Source: Pseudalkalibacillus decolorationis (GTDB taxonomy: Bacteria; Bacillota; Bacilli; Bacillales; Fictibacillaceae). From it: 64,000 nt of DNA. The DNA is taken from the NCBI RefSeq assembly GCF_024609785.1, contig NZ_JANHJQ010000001.1:248001-312000 (forward strand), read 5' to 3'. Below are positions 46,395-55,807 of this stretch, piece after piece. Below the pieces are notes generated by a model. The model searched no databases. It had not been told where the DNA came from and saw only the letters and a program-made list of their open reading frames with translations. Both the position numbers and the translations under genes were made by a program. The stretch's first letter is position 1; each line of letters begins with the position of its first letter.

Positions 46395-47606
46395 TTATTT
46401 GGGTGGTGGTGCCGGTGGTGCATTCACCCATTGGTCATGGAAGAATCCATTTTCTAATGGGCGTAACATTCCTTTTTCATTACTCGAAGCATCGCTTCCT
46501 GTAAGCACTGCTAAAAACCCGGAGGTGTAGCTTGTTGTACTAGTTGAACCGTGTGAACCGGTCGTTCCAGGTCCACTTGCGCTAGGACCTGATGACTTAG
46601 TTGGTATTACAGCATTATTTACTGAATCCAGGGGGGAAAGTGGATGATCACCTTTGGATGGAGAATCCGAAACCCCACTTCCAAACGATTCATTACTTCG
46701 CTCAATTAGATTTTCACTCATTATATCTTTGGAATCTTGTTCTTCGGCTCTATCTAATAGTTGAGCATTTATTTCTTGCTGCTGTTTGTTCATGACATTT
46801 GAATCATTTGCTCGATCAGAAGAATCCCTGGCATCATTCTCATGAGAATCAGATCTCCCATTCTCCACTTCAACCTTTGTCTCTAGACGATCCTTTTGAT
46901 CCTGTGTATTTGTAGAAGATGGTGTTTCTGTTACGTCTGAATTAACGTCAACATCAATAATATCTGTATGAACAGTTGCAGAGACCCCGTCGTTAATTGA
47001 AACATCAATTAACGGGTCATTCTCCACTGATGATGATTGTTCTTGAACAGTGTTGGAGACTGTCTTATTGACTCCTTCGACAGTTTGTTCAACAGTCTTA
47101 TTTACTGTTGTTCCTACGGTTTTGTCTACTACCCCTATCGTCTTATCCACCGTTTTAACAGTTTCTTCCACTAGTTCAATAGCCTTATCCACTGGCACAA
47201 CAGTTTTTTCAGCTACTTTAACTGTCTTATCTACTGTTTCAACAGTTTCATCAACAGTCTCAGTTGTCACAGTCGTAACATTTGATACTGTTTCTGTTAC
47301 CTGACCTACAAGGTTTTTATCAGCAACTTGAACACGTTCCTCACTTTTGCTGCTTGGTTTTTCCTGCTCAGCTTGTGATTCATGGGTTCCTTGATCTTCC
47401 TTTGTTTTGTTTTCTGCCGTTTCTTCTACCTTTATTGTACCTTCTACGATTTCAGTCTTTTCTTCTACAGTTTCATTTGCATGTTGAACGGTTTTATCAA
47501 CTGTAGATGTGACTGAAGACAGCAAGGAGCCATCATTGGCTAGTACAGCGGATGGAACCATGCATGTGATTCCTAGCACAATTAGTTGCATAATACGTAA
47601 TTTCAC
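46395..47606 (-). CDS. Secreted heptad-repeat protein, unknown function
   Basis: Protein of 403 residues. Signal peptide MKLRIMQLIVLGITCMVPSA with cleavage near VLA-N at 23. Residues about 114-190 hold roughly ten seven-residue units of the type VETVDKT with Val at two heptad positions, suggesting an amphipathic or coiled-coil segment. Residues about 197-225 (DPLIDVSINDGVSATVHT) resemble the alternating pattern of the downstream acidic protein. A Ser/Asp/Asn-rich region follows, and the conserved-looking end reads HDQWVNAPPAPPPK. Start GTG at 47606 with GGAGGTGA 11 nt upstream; an ATG five codons on is possible. First gene of a two-gene operon. Not recognised as a named family. Confidence 0.8.
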   Translation of the reverse strand: MKLRIMQLIVLGITCMVPSAVLANDGSLLSSVTSTVDKTVQHANETVEEKTEIVEGTIKVEETAENKTKEDQGTHESQAEQEKPSSKSEERVQVADKNLVGQVTETVSNVTTVTTETVDETVETVDKTVKVAEKTVVPVDKAIELVEETVKTVDKTIGVVDKTVGTTVNKTVEQTVEGVNKTVSNTVQEQSSSVENDPLIDVSINDGVSATVHTDIIDVDVNSDVTETPSSTNTQDQKDRLETKVEVENGRSDSHENDARDSSDRANDSNVMNKQQQEINAQLLDRAEEQDSKDIMSENLIERSNESFGSGVSDSPSKGDHPLSPLDSVNNAVIPTKSSGPSASGPGTTGSHGSTSTTSYTSGFLAVLTGSDASSNEKGMLRPLENGFFHDQWVNAPPAPPPK

Positions 47607-47653
47607 CAGTTTTGAGTCACCTCCTTTTTACAAGGATGTATGTTATTTTAATA

Positions 47654-47689
47654 AATTAAGTCAGCTTCTTCAAGAAGGACGACTTAATT
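47654..47689 (-). promoter_or_regulatory. 36-bp dyad upstream of the secreted-protein operon
   Basis: Perfect outer arms AATTAAGTC and GACTTAATT (9 bp) enclose an inner palindrome CTTCTTCAAGAAG. It lies 48 bp before the GTG start and after the clpX terminator. It could be a protein operator or a hairpin in the 5' leader; a second terminator is less likely because no T-run follows. Confidence 0.55.
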
Positions 47690-47748
47690 ACTAAGCATAC
47701 GAAACAAACTGGGATTTGGATCATTTTTTCTTTATTTTTTTATGAAAT

Positions 47749-47779
47749 AAAAAAACACCCCGCTAAAATGCGAAGTGTC
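47749..47779 (-). terminator. Terminator of clpX
   Basis: Minus-strand ACACTTCGC / GCGGGGTGT followed by seven T, 14 nt after the clpX stop. Confidence 0.92.
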
Positions 47780-47792
47780 TTAATTCTATATG

Positions 47793-49070
47793 TTATGCAC
47801 TTTCTTTAGGTGTTTCCTTTTTTCCTTCTATCACCGTGCCGTCTTCAAGAACAAGTTGCGGTGAAATCTTTTCTGTGACTGTTTCTTTTGTGATGACACA
47901 TTTCTTAATATCTTCACGAGATGGCAAGTCAAACATGACATCGAGCATAATTCCTTCAATAATGGAACGTAAACCACGTGCCCCGGTTTTTCTCTCAATT
48001 GCTTGTTTTGCAATCTCAACAAGTGCTTCGTCTGCAAACTCTAGTTCAACCCCATCAAGTTGCAATAACTTTTTATATTGCTTTGCAAGCGCATTTTTTG
48101 GTTTAGTCAATATTTCTACCAGTGCTTCTTCGTCAAGTGGAGTTAAGCTCGCTGTTACTGGTAGACGTCCAATAAATTCAGGGATTAGTCCAAATCGCAG
48201 TAAATCTTCAGGTAACACTTTTGATAAGTATTCACCTTGTCTAAGATCCGCATTTTGGGAGCCTTCTGTACCGAATCCAATTACTTTTTTACCAAGACGG
48301 CGTTTAACAATCTGTTCGATACCATCGAATGCTCCTCCACAAATAAAGAGAATATTTGTAGTATCAATCTGAATAAATTCCTGATGTGGATGCTTTCGGC
48401 CACCTTGAGGAGGAACACTTGCTACCGTTCCTTCTAAAATTTTAAGTAAGGCTTGTTGCACACCTTCTCCGGAAACATCACGTGTTATTGATGGATTTTC
48501 AGATTTACGAGCAACCTTATCGATTTCATCAATGTAAATAATTCCACGTTCAGCCTTTTCTACATCATAATCTGCAGATTGAATTAATTTAAGAAGAATA
48601 TTTTCCACATCTTCTCCTACATAACCAGCTTCTGTCAGTGATGTAGCATCTGCAATCGCAAATGGTACATTTAGGATACGTGCCAACGTTTGGGCAAGTA
48701 AAGTTTTACCACTACCAGTTGGACCGATCATCGCAATGTTACTCTTTGCTAGTTCAACATCATCCGTCTTCTTTGATGCATTGATCCGTTTGTAGTGGTT
48801 ATAAACAGCAACTGAAAGAGATTTCTTAGCCATATCCTGACCGATTACATAATCATCAAGGATTTGACGAATCTCTTGTGGTTTTGGAACATCCTTAAAC
48901 TCTACATCTTCTTCTGTTCCAAGTTCTTCTTCTACGATTTCCGTGCACAATTCGATACATTCATCACAAATATATACACCTGGTCCGGCAACCAGTTTTC
49001 GTACTTGATCTTGTGTTTTTCCGCAGAAAGAACATTTTAATTGTCCTTTTTCCTCATTAAATTTAAACAT
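47793..49070 (-). CDS. clpX: ClpX, AAA+ unfoldase subunit of ClpXP
   Basis: Protein of 425 residues: N-terminal C4 zinc domain (CSFCGKTQ ... CDECIEL), Walker [14 protein letters not shown], Walker [12 protein letters not shown], pore-loop and sensor motifs, and a C-terminal domain that docks ClpP (clpP is not in the window). Unfolds substrates for ClpP. AGGGGTGA precedes the ATG. Order tig-clpX is as in B. subtilis, where clpX is followed directly by lonB. Confidence 0.98.
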   Translation of the reverse strand: MFKFNEEKGQLKCSFCGKTQDQVRKLVAGPGVYICDECIELCTEIVEEELGTEEDVEFKDVPKPQEIRQILDDYVIGQDMAKKSLSVAVYNHYKRINASKKTDDVELAKSNIAMIGPTGSGKTLLAQTLARILNVPFAIADATSLTEAGYVGEDVENILLKLIQSADYDVEKAERGIIYIDEIDKVARKSENPSITRDVSGEGVQQALLKILEGTVASVPPQGGRKHPHQEFIQIDTTNILFICGGAFDGIEQIVKRRLGKKVIGFGTEGSQNADLRQGEYLSKVLPEDLLRFGLIPEFIGRLPVTASLTPLDEEALVEILTKPKNALAKQYKKLLQLDGVELEFADEALVEIAKQAIERKTGARGLRSIIEGIMLDVMFDLPSREDIKKCVITKETVTEKISPQLVLEDGTVIEGKKETPKESA

Positions 49071-49445
49071 TTAATCACCCCTAAAAGTGGTTTGGATGAA
49101 GTAGTACTTATAGTCTTTTGCCACAATGGCTATTTTACACATTGAAACTTTTTCAATATGTTGTCTTGCGTCCTAAACAAGCATGCACTTCAATTTAAAA
49201 GTTTGGATTATGTATACGATTTTATCACAGAAGATGTTAAAAACAAAAAAATAACACTTTTGTAAAATACGTGTCCAAAGACGAAGTACTTTTTGTGAAA
49301 ACTTTTTTTGATAAGTGAACGTAGTACATCTTGTTAGGTCATTAAGTTCTTGAATATCTGCATTATATGTATGAAATTAGGTGCCGATAATTATCAGTAT
49401 AGTCATAATGATGCGATGTATTCTTAAATCAGCTTTGTTTTTATA
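49071..49445. other. Non-coding gap between clpX and tig
   Basis: About 375 bp, AT-rich, with no convincing gene on either strand. It contains the candidate clpX promoter listed separately. No copy of the intergenic repeat family was found here. Confidence 0.7.
49219..49246 (-). promoter_or_regulatory. Candidate clpX promoter
   Basis: Minus-strand TTGTTT (49241-49246), 16-bp spacer, TGATAAAAT with TAAAAT at 49219-49224 and an extended TG. This would give a leader of about 140 nt. Confidence 0.45.
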
Positions 49446-49478
49446 AAGCAAGGCACGATTTTTATTCGTGCCTTGCTT
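49446..49478 (-). terminator. Terminator of tig
   Basis: Minus-strand GCAAGGCACGA / TCGTGCCTTGC around an AT-rich loop, followed by TTTATAAA, 16 nt after the tig stop. Confidence 0.88.
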
Positions 49479-49493
49479 CACCTTTAAACTATA

Positions 49494-50789
49494 TTATGCA
49501 ACAGTCTTACTATTCTCTACAAGAAATTCGATTGCTTTTCGAACTTTTAGATCACCTTTAAGAAGGTCTGGACCGCCTTGCATTGCAAGCATTTGCTTCA
49601 TTTTATCAACTTCCATCTGATACATTTCCGCCATCTTTTTAATTTCTTCTTCTATTTCTTCATCATTTACTTCGATGTTTTCAGCTTCTGAAATAGCTTC
49701 AAGAGTCAGGTTTGTACGCACGCGCTTTTCAGCATCTTCTTTCATCTGATCTTTCAATTGATCTTCGGAAGTACCAGAGAATTGATAGTACATATCAAGA
49801 TTCATTCCTTGCATTTGTAAACGTTGATCAAATTCCTTCATCATTCGATCAAGTTCAGACTTTACCATCGCTTCGGGAACGTCAATTTCTGCATTCCCAG
49901 CTGCTTGTTCTACAAGCTTATCCCGTTTTTCGTTTTCAGCTTGAGTTGTCTTTTCATTTTGCAAACGTTCTTTAATACTTGATTTAAGTTCATCAAGTGT
50001 TTCAACTTCTTCATCTGCGTCTTTAGCAAACTCATCGTCAAGCTCAGGAAGTTCTAATTGCTTGATTTCATGAATCTTCACGTTAAAGACTGCTTTTTTT
50101 CCAGCTAGTTCATCCGCATGGTATTCTTCAGGGAATGTAACCTCTACATCCTTTTCAGCTCCAGCTTCTTCGCCCACAAGCTGCTCTTCAAATCCTGGAA
50201 TAAACGAACCAGATCCAATTTCAAGTGAGTAATTTTCAGCTTTTCCACCTTCAAAGGCTTCGCCATCTACGAACCCTTCAAAATCAAGAATAACTGTATC
50301 CCCATCTTCAATTTTCCCGTCTTCTTTAATGGCAAGTTCTGCATTTTTCTTTTGGAGTTCTTTCAATTCATTCTCAATATCTTCATCTGTTACGTTTGTA
50401 TCTTGCTCCTCAACCTCAAGCCCTTTGTATTCACCAAGTGTTACCTCAGGTTTTACTGTAACAGTGGCTTTAAAGATCAGGTTTTTACCCTTTTCCATTT
50501 GCTCGATATCTACATCCGGTTGGTCAACCGGGTCAATCCCAGATTCCTCAATTGCTTCACTATATGCACTTGGTAATAAGATATCTAGAGCATCCTGGTA
50601 TAATGCCTCTACCCCAAAACGTTTCTCAAACATGGAACGAGGTACTTTTCCTTTACGGAATCCAGGAACATTAACCTTTTTAACAACTTTTTTGAATGCT
50701 TGATCTAACGCTGTATCAACACGTTCAGCGTTAACTTCGATCGTTAAGACACCTTGATTGCCTTCTTGCTTTTCCCAATTTGCACTCAT
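49494..50789 (-). CDS. tig: Trigger factor
   Basis: Protein of 431 residues. N-terminal ribosome-binding domain with the signature [19 protein letters not shown], central FKBP-type PPIase domain (about 160-240, [18 protein letters not shown]), and the C-terminal helical chaperone arms. Ribosome-bound chaperone for nascent chains. ATG at 50789 ([13 protein letters not shown]) has GGAGGG upstream; seven upstream codons are rejected. Confidence 0.98.
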   Translation of the reverse strand: MSANWEKQEGNQGVLTIEVNAERVDTALDQAFKKVVKKVNVPGFRKGKVPRSMFEKRFGVEALYQDALDILLPSAYSEAIEESGIDPVDQPDVDIEQMEKGKNLIFKATVTVKPEVTLGEYKGLEVEEQDTNVTDEDIENELKELQKKNAELAIKEDGKIEDGDTVILDFEGFVDGEAFEGGKAENYSLEIGSGSFIPGFEEQLVGEEAGAEKDVEVTFPEEYHADELAGKKAVFNVKIHEIKQLELPELDDEFAKDADEEVETLDELKSSIKERLQNEKTTQAENEKRDKLVEQAAGNAEIDVPEAMVKSELDRMMKEFDQRLQMQGMNLDMYYQFSGTSEDQLKDQMKEDAEKRVRTNLTLEAISEAENIEVNDEEIEEEIKKMAEMYQMEVDKMKQMLAMQGGPDLLKGDLKVRKAIEFLVENSKTVA

Positions 50790-50887
50790 GACTATAATTC
50801 CCTCCAACATATATCTTCTTATTACTTCATTAACGTACGAATGAGTTTACAACCACTTCATTATAACATAAGGTCATTGCTTTTCAA

Positions 50888-51961
50888 CTAGTTCGGTTGA
50901 TTACCCGAAAAACCGATATCCTTCATTGAAAGTCGCTCGATTTCAAAGATTTTTTCGGCTGCTTCTTTGACTGTATCTAGGTCAAGTGAAAATGCCTGTT
51001 GTAATTCATTCCTATCAAATTCGATTCCATTTAAACGGTGAGCAACTTCGAGTACCGCTGTAGCCCATAACTGTTCGTTTAACGGGTCTGGTTGAAATGG
51101 ATAAATCATAAATAAATAGTGATCCCAAATTTGAACAGCCATCTCTAATAATGTCGGGTTTTCCTGTTCAAGTTGGTGGACCACAATTTTCTTGACGAGT
51201 CTGTAAAATTGTCCTTCGGGTATGTCCAGCAATTCACTGGTTTGAATCGTTATTTTCTTTCCAAACTTATGTATTTCAACAGACTCTGAAATGTTTTCGT
51301 CTTTCATCATTTGAAGGACAATCGTTTTAAGAGATGGATTTGCATCCGGATATGTAAGGTACTTCTTCAATTCTTCTTTAATGACTGGGTGTTTCACTGC
51401 TTCAATCGACTGAACAGCCTTCCATTGCAATTTCGAATCAGAAGATTGTAGTTGAGTGGTAAGGCTCTTTAGTTCTGCTTCAGAGATCACCTCTGCTTTC
51501 TTCTCGAAAAAGTCCTCCGTATGTTCTTCAGTGTCATCCTCTGCCATCTTCCGACTAAAATAAAGCAACTGATAAAAGTTTTCGGCCATTTGAGCGGGTA
51601 GAGATTGTTCCTGAATCACAGCTTCCAGTATTTCCACTACTTCTTCATAATCCCCTAGTTGAATGAGGATCGATATGTATATTTGGAGGACATCGTAATA
51701 GTCACCTATGTCTTTTTTAAGGATCTCGTCACATTTTTCCTTTGCCTCTTCCAATTGACCTAACTCAACCAAACTCAATACAACCCCAACGTTCCCCTGC
51801 GGGTGCTCTGGCTCCATTTCAATCAACTGTTTAAAATAATTGAGTGATTCATTAAATTTTTTTTGCTTAAGAGCAGACATTCCCTTATTCACGAGTTTAC
51901 CGGTAAGGTTTGGGAAGTAGACGATTTTACTGTCACGCGGCCCTTTTCGGTGTTTTTCCAA
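50888..51961 (-). CDS. ysoA: TPR-repeat protein YsoA
   Basis: Protein of 357 residues. TPR units occupy about 25-125 (ALKQKKFNESLNYFKQLIEMEPEHPQG), followed by a helical region and a C-terminal domain with VHQLEQENPTLLEMAVQIW. Start TTG with GGGGAG 6 nt upstream. It lies upstream of tig as ysoA does in B. subtilis. Function unknown; TPRs suggest protein-protein contacts. Confidence 0.85.
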   Translation of the reverse strand: MEKHRKGPRDSKIVYFPNLTGKLVNKGMSALKQKKFNESLNYFKQLIEMEPEHPQGNVGVVLSLVELGQLEEAKEKCDEILKKDIGDYYDVLQIYISILIQLGDYEEVVEILEAVIQEQSLPAQMAENFYQLLYFSRKMAEDDTEEHTEDFFEKKAEVISEAELKSLTTQLQSSDSKLQWKAVQSIEAVKHPVIKEELKKYLTYPDANPSLKTIVLQMMKDENISESVEIHKFGKKITIQTSELLDIPEGQFYRLVKKIVVHQLEQENPTLLEMAVQIWDHYLFMIYPFQPDPLNEQLWATAVLEVAHRLNGIEFDRNELQQAFSLDLDTVKEAAEKIFEIERLSMKDIGFSGNQPN

Positions 51962-52067
51962 ATCAATCTCCCCGCTTTTTCCTACATCACTTTAAAGCAA
52001 GTTTAGCAGTTTAGTTCACTAAAAACAAATTATTTTGTGCGTTTTGCACCATTCATCTGGATTAAAT

Positions 52068-52108
52068 AATAAAGAACGCCTTCTTTGCATAGAGCAGAGA
52101 AGACGTTT
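52068..52108 (-). terminator. Terminator of the tRNA pair
   Basis: Minus-strand AACGTCTTCT / AGAAGGCGTT followed by CTTTATTATTT, 17 nt after the tRNA-Arg gene. Confidence 0.82.
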
Positions 52109-52124
52109 GTATGTATGGTATAAA

Positions 52125-52201
52125 TGGCGTCCCAGGAGAGATTCGAACTCCCGACCGATAGCTTAGAAGGCTATTGCTCTATCCGGCTGAGCTACTGGGA
52201 C
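52125..52201 (-). tRNA. tRNA-Arg (anticodon TCT)
   Basis: 77 nt including encoded CCA. Acceptor GTCCCAG/CTGGGAC, D arm AGCTCAGCCGGATAGAGC, anticodon loop CTTCTAA, T arm GGGAGTTCGAATCTCTC. Full cloverleaf by eye. Reads AGA/AGG. Confidence 0.97.
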
Positions 52202-52215
52202 ATTATAAAATTAAA

Positions 52216-52289
52216 TGGAGCGGGTGATGAGAATCGAACTCACGACCAGAGCTTGGAAGGCTCTTGTTTTACCACTAAACTACACCCGC
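52216..52289 (-). tRNA. tRNA-Gly (anticodon TCC)
   Basis: 74 nt including encoded CCA. Acceptor GCGGGTG/CACCCGC, anticodon loop CTTCCAA, T arm GTGAGTTCGATTCTCAT. It precedes tRNA-Arg by 14 bp in the same transcript. Confidence 0.97.
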
Positions 52290-52358
52290 ATTTATCAGCG
52301 ACAATATATAATATACCGAAAAATAGCGTAATTGTCAATGACTTTTTCTAGTTCCTTT

Positions 52359-52874
52359 TTACCGCTGAAAATTCGTGGAAAGTTTACTAATTTCCTTTCC
52401 CTCGATATTATAAAAACGGATTTTTACATTCGTTCGATTTCCAAAATCGCAAATTGCGTATGTTTTTTCAACATGTCCACGGGGTAATCGTATACTTCCT
52501 GGATTTATGAAGATGATACCGTCTTTCTCGAATGACTCAGCAACGTGAGAATGACCGAAACAGACAAGATCAGCTCTCTTTTCCTCCGCTTTGTATGCTA
52601 ACTTCATATAGGACATCTTAATATTATAAAGGTGTCCATGTGTTAGGAAAATTCGAACACCGTTTTCTTCAATTAACTTCTCATTTGAAAATTCCTTATG
52701 ACTCAAATCCATATTCCCTTGAACGTTATGAAAAGGGGAAAGAACCACATCGTCCGCCGACAGTTCCGAATCTCCGCAATGCACCATCGTACCTACTTCA
52801 TCTTTATGTCGCTCAACAATTTGTTCAAGTTCATTAGTAAGTCCGTGGCTATCACTTACGATCAAGATTTTCAT
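52359..52874 (-). CDS. ysnB: YfcE/MJ0936-type metallophosphoesterase
   Basis: Protein of 171 residues with the calcineurin-like motifs DSHG, HCGDSE, GNMD, THGH and GHSH, all in order. Likely a manganese-dependent phosphodiesterase of unknown natural substrate. Follows the dITP pyrophosphatase gene as in B. subtilis (ysnA-ysnB). Confidence 0.93.
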   Translation of the reverse strand: MKILIVSDSHGLTNELEQIVERHKDEVGTMVHCGDSELSADDVVLSPFHNVQGNMDLSHKEFSNEKLIEENGVRIFLTHGHLYNIKMSYMKLAYKAEEKRADLVCFGHSHVAESFEKDGIIFINPGSIRLPRGHVEKTYAICDFGNRTNVKIRFYNIEGKEISKLSTNFQR

Positions 52875-52919
52875 GATCCTTTCCCCCTCATATTTGATTA
52901 ATTTAATTATCAGGCAGTG

Positions 52920-53519
52920 TTAAAATATTTCATCCCAGCGAGCCTTCAGCTCTTTAAGAGCATCTGCCCTGTGACTGATTTGGTTCTTTTCTTCTTGTGA
53001 CATTTGTGCCAAGGTTTTTAAAAGGGAAGGAACATAAAAGATTGGATCATAACCAAACCCATTTTCTCCACTCGGTGTATGTGTAATTACACCATCGCAT
53101 GTTCCTTTAATTGTGTATGTTGGTTTTCCCGGAACAGCAACTGCTAAAACACAAACAAACTGAGCTTTCCGTTTCGCATTAGCTACACCTTCCATTTTAC
53201 TAAGCACCTTTTTAATATTTTCCTGATCATTCTTCTGTTCACCTGCATAGCGTGCAGAATATACGCCTGGCTTTCCATCCAATGCCTCAATCGTTAATCC
53301 TGAATCATCTGCAATGACTATTTCGTTATAATGGGCAGCAATTGCCTCCGCTTTGATTTTAGCATTTTCATTAAAGGTTGACCCTGTTTCTTCTATTTCT
53401 TCATAGTAATTAAGATCCTTGAGAGATTGAACGTCTACATTAAGTGCTTCAAACAAGGATCGAAACTCACGTGCTTTTCCTTCATTATGTGTTGCAATAA
53501 TGATTTTCTGCATCTTCAT
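52920..53519 (-). CDS. rdgB: XTP/dITP (non-canonical purine NTP) pyrophosphatase
   Basis: Protein of 199 residues (B. subtilis YsnA). Motifs ATHNEGKAREF, TGSTFNENAKIKA, DDSGLTIEALDG and GENGFGYDPIFYVP are complete. Removes deaminated purine nucleotides from the pool. Two ATGs three bases apart are possible (53519 or 53513); GGGAG is at 53524-53528. It overlaps the region just after rph, likely co-transcribed. Confidence 0.97.
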   Translation of the reverse strand: MKMQKIIIATHNEGKAREFRSLFEALNVDVQSLKDLNYYEEIEETGSTFNENAKIKAEAIAAHYNEIVIADDSGLTIEALDGKPGVYSARYAGEQKNDQENIKKVLSKMEGVANAKRKAQFVCVLAVAVPGKPTYTIKGTCDGVITHTPSGENGFGYDPIFYVPSLLKTLAQMSQEEKNQISHRADALKELKARWDEIF

Positions 53520-53527
53520 TAGTCTCC

Positions 53528-54271
53528 CTACCGTTTATCAATGAGCCCAGTAATTTCTCCAAGGGCTTCCTTTTGAATTTTGATAAGTTCCTTCACCCCT
53601 TGCTCACCAAGTTCAAGTAATGTTTGAAGCTGTTGATTAGAGAAGGTTGCTTCTTCTCCTGTTCCTTGTAGCTCAACAAATTCGTTACTGCCTGTCATAA
53701 CGATATTCATATCAACATGTGCAGTAGAATCCTCATCATAACAAAGATCCAGTATCTCCCCATGTTTAGGTGAAACTCCTACAGACGTTGCTGCGAGATA
53801 ATCTTTGATCGGCATTTTCTTGATCATTTCTTTTTTTAGAATATGGTTAAAAGCAAACGCAACTGCGACAAATGCACCAGTTATACTAGCCGTTCGCGTT
53901 CCTCCATCAGCCTGGATGACATCACAATCAATCCAACATGTGCGCTCCCCGATTTGATCTAAATCCACTACAGAACGAAGTGCTCTTCCAATTAATCGTT
54001 GGATTTCCATTGTGCGGCCAGACACTTTACCCTTACTGGATTCTCGAATATTTCGTTGTTCCGTCGCGCGTGGTAGCATGGAATACTCTGCTGTAATCCA
54101 CCCTTTCCCTTGGCCACGCATGAATGGCGGTACCCGTTCTTCAATACTTGCTGTACAAATGACCTTTGTATCACCTACTGATATTAAGACAGATCCTTCA
54201 GGGTGTCTGATATAATGAGGTTCAATATGTATTTCCCTTAATTGATTATTAGCTCTACCGTCTGTACGCAT
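53528..54271 (-). CDS. rph: Ribonuclease PH
   Basis: Protein of 247 residues: [18 protein letters not shown] at the start and [21 protein letters not shown] with RNase PH active-site residues; [17 protein letters not shown] is the family signature. Phosphorolytic 3'-exoribonuclease that trims tRNA precursors. GAGGAGGGTC precedes the ATG. Upstream gene gerM is separated by repeat K and a terminator. Confidence 0.98.
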   Translation of the reverse strand: MRTDGRANNQLREIHIEPHYIRHPEGSVLISVGDTKVICTASIEERVPPFMRGQGKGWITAEYSMLPRATEQRNIRESSKGKVSGRTMEIQRLIGRALRSVVDLDQIGERTCWIDCDVIQADGGTRTASITGAFVAVAFAFNHILKKEMIKKMPIKDYLAATSVGVSPKHGEILDLCYDEDSTAHVDMNIVMTGSNEFVELQGTGEEATFSNQQLQTLLELGEQGVKELIKIQKEALGEITGLIDKR

Positions 54272-54369
54272 TATGACCCTCCTCTGAATAATAGAAAGCT
54301 ATCAATTAGTATAACGAATTATTCCTTTAGTAGTCTTCTGAATCCTATATAAATTTATTTAATACTTCT

Positions 54370-54427
54370 CCCAAGCCTTTGGGGACGGGCTGAGCCTTAG
54401 TGACACTTATAATTTCAATACGTGGAA
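54370..54427 (+). repeat. Intergenic repeat remnant, copy K
   Basis: Diverged short-subtype copy: CCCAAGCCTTTGGGGACGGG, TGAGCCTTAGTGACACTTAT, then a damaged end ACGTGGAAAAAG. Its right end meets the T-tract of the gerM terminator. Identity to copies A and B is partial. Confidence 0.55.
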
Positions 54428-54460
54428 AAAGAAAAAGAGCGGTTCAAAACCGCCCTTTTA
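54428..54460 (-). terminator. Terminator of gerM
   Basis: Minus-strand GGGCGGTT-TTG-AACCGCTC followed by TTTTTC. It lies about 35 nt past the gerM stop. Confidence 0.9.
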
Positions 54461-54494
54461 TCGTAACACAACTGCCCTCAAAGTTCATCGATAA

Positions 54495-55580
54495 TTAAAA
54501 TTCAACTGTGTTCACATTGGCTGGTCTAGAAACAGGTTCTGTCAACATTTTACCTGATTCCTTAAGAACCTCAGTTTGCCCATTTACCTTTAGTGCTACT
54601 TTATCTATTCCCTCAACTTCTGTTAATGAAAGCACTAGGGAATTCAATACAGATTCCGAGATTGCGGTGTTTTCATTTTGACCAAGTATAGCTTTATTAA
54701 AATTCAGAGTTACTACCCCGTCTTCAATCACAGGGGCTGTGACTAATTCAACTGTATTATGGACTTCAGTTACCAAACCCGATTGTTGGGATGGGCCAGT
54801 TATCAGCTCATCAACTGTTGCCTTCACTAGGTTATCCGTTGAAGGAACTCTTCTTGTTACAGGTACGTAATAGACCTGCTCTTTGTCGTTTTGAGCAAGG
54901 AAGTAAACGGTCACTGTATCACTATTTGTTACATCAACAACTCCACTCGTTTCAATGTTAATTCCATTTTCGCGAGTCAAACCGTCACCAATCGGAGTAT
55001 GGTTCACTGGCATAACCTTTTGATCTTTACCGTTTATTTGAACTTTAACATTATTTACGTTATCAAATTGCGTCAATGTATAGGTTAATGATTGTAGTAT
55101 ACGCATTTCGTCTTCTGGGGCATATTGCTTGAATTCCTTTGAAAAATCTACAGTTGCTGTTCCTTGTTCAATATTTAAGGATAAAACTTCAGTTCCTGCC
55201 GGTAAAACTGCACGCATTCCATCTGGTAATTGATTAGTCACCTTGCTATCTTCAACAAGGTATTCAACAACCTGTTTTGCCGGTTTATCTGACTTCGGTA
55301 CTTGTAATACTTGTGGTACAACCATATCGTTTTTATCAATTAAGTATACCTGTCTTTGATTCGAATCCGTTGCGCCAACTGGAGCGTCTTTCCCGCCAGC
55401 CGCTGTTTCTTGCTCCTTATTACCCTGATCCAGCTTCTCACCTTCTTCAAGATAATCGACCTCTTGTGGCGGGTCGATTTCGTTCGTTGTTTTTTCAGTC
55501 AACAGTCCACAGCCGGATGTTACCAACAGCAGAACTGTCAAAAGAGAGACGAATACCATTCTTTTATGCCTTTTGATCAT
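54495..55580 (-). CDS. gerM: Germination/sporulation lipoprotein GerM
   Basis: Protein of 361 residues. Lipoprotein signal with lipobox VTSGC at about residue 24. An acidic linker is followed by two GerMN domains: about 75-190 (RQVYLIDKNDMVVPQVLQVP) and about 225-345 (VTVYFLAQNDKEQVYYVPVTRRVP). In B. subtilis GerM is mother-cell expressed and stabilises the SpoIIQ-SpoIIIAG complex, besides its germination role. GGAGGGAATGGA precedes the ATG. Order racE-gerM-rph agrees with B. subtilis. Confidence 0.94.
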   Translation of the reverse strand: MIKRHKRMVFVSLLTVLLLVTSGCGLLTEKTTNEIDPPQEVDYLEEGEKLDQGNKEQETAAGGKDAPVGATDSNQRQVYLIDKNDMVVPQVLQVPKSDKPAKQVVEYLVEDSKVTNQLPDGMRAVLPAGTEVLSLNIEQGTATVDFSKEFKQYAPEDEMRILQSLTYTLTQFDNVNNVKVQINGKDQKVMPVNHTPIGDGLTRENGINIETSGVVDVTNSDTVTVYFLAQNDKEQVYYVPVTRRVPSTDNLVKATVDELITGPSQQSGLVTEVHNTVELVTAPVIEDGVVTLNFNKAILGQNENTAISESVLNSLVLSLTEVEGIDKVALKVNGQTEVLKESGKMLTEPVSRPANVNTVEF

Positions 55581-55650
55581 TCCATTCCCTCCTACGGTGG
55601 TTTGTACTAATATGTATACGAGCCATCCTTTGATTTAGACCACAATTTTT

Positions 55651-55750
55651 AAAGAAAACTTGGCTTGTGTAAGCACTTATCTTAGCCCTTAAAGGGATGA
55701 CACAAAGATGTTGCGCTTATATTGTAAAAAGTATAAGAAAAGCGGAAGGT
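55651..55750 (+). repeat. Intergenic repeat, diverged copy J
   Basis: Starts AAAGAAAACTTGGCTTG, contains GCGCTTATATTGTAAAAAGT and then AAGAAAAGCGGAAGG, which is the start of the long subtype. It seems to be a mosaic of short-subtype body and long-subtype start. It lies between gerM and the racE terminator. Confidence 0.6.
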
Positions 55751-55759
55751 ACGTATTAA

Positions 55760-55807
55760 AAAGAAGGGTTCGTAACTCCAAGAGTATTGGAATTACGAAC
55801 CCTTCTA
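55760..55807 (-). terminator. Terminator of racE
   Basis: Perfect 14-bp stem AGAAGGGTTCGTAA / TTACGAACCCTTCT followed by TTTTTAAT. The first arm overlaps the racE stop codon. Confidence 0.9.
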
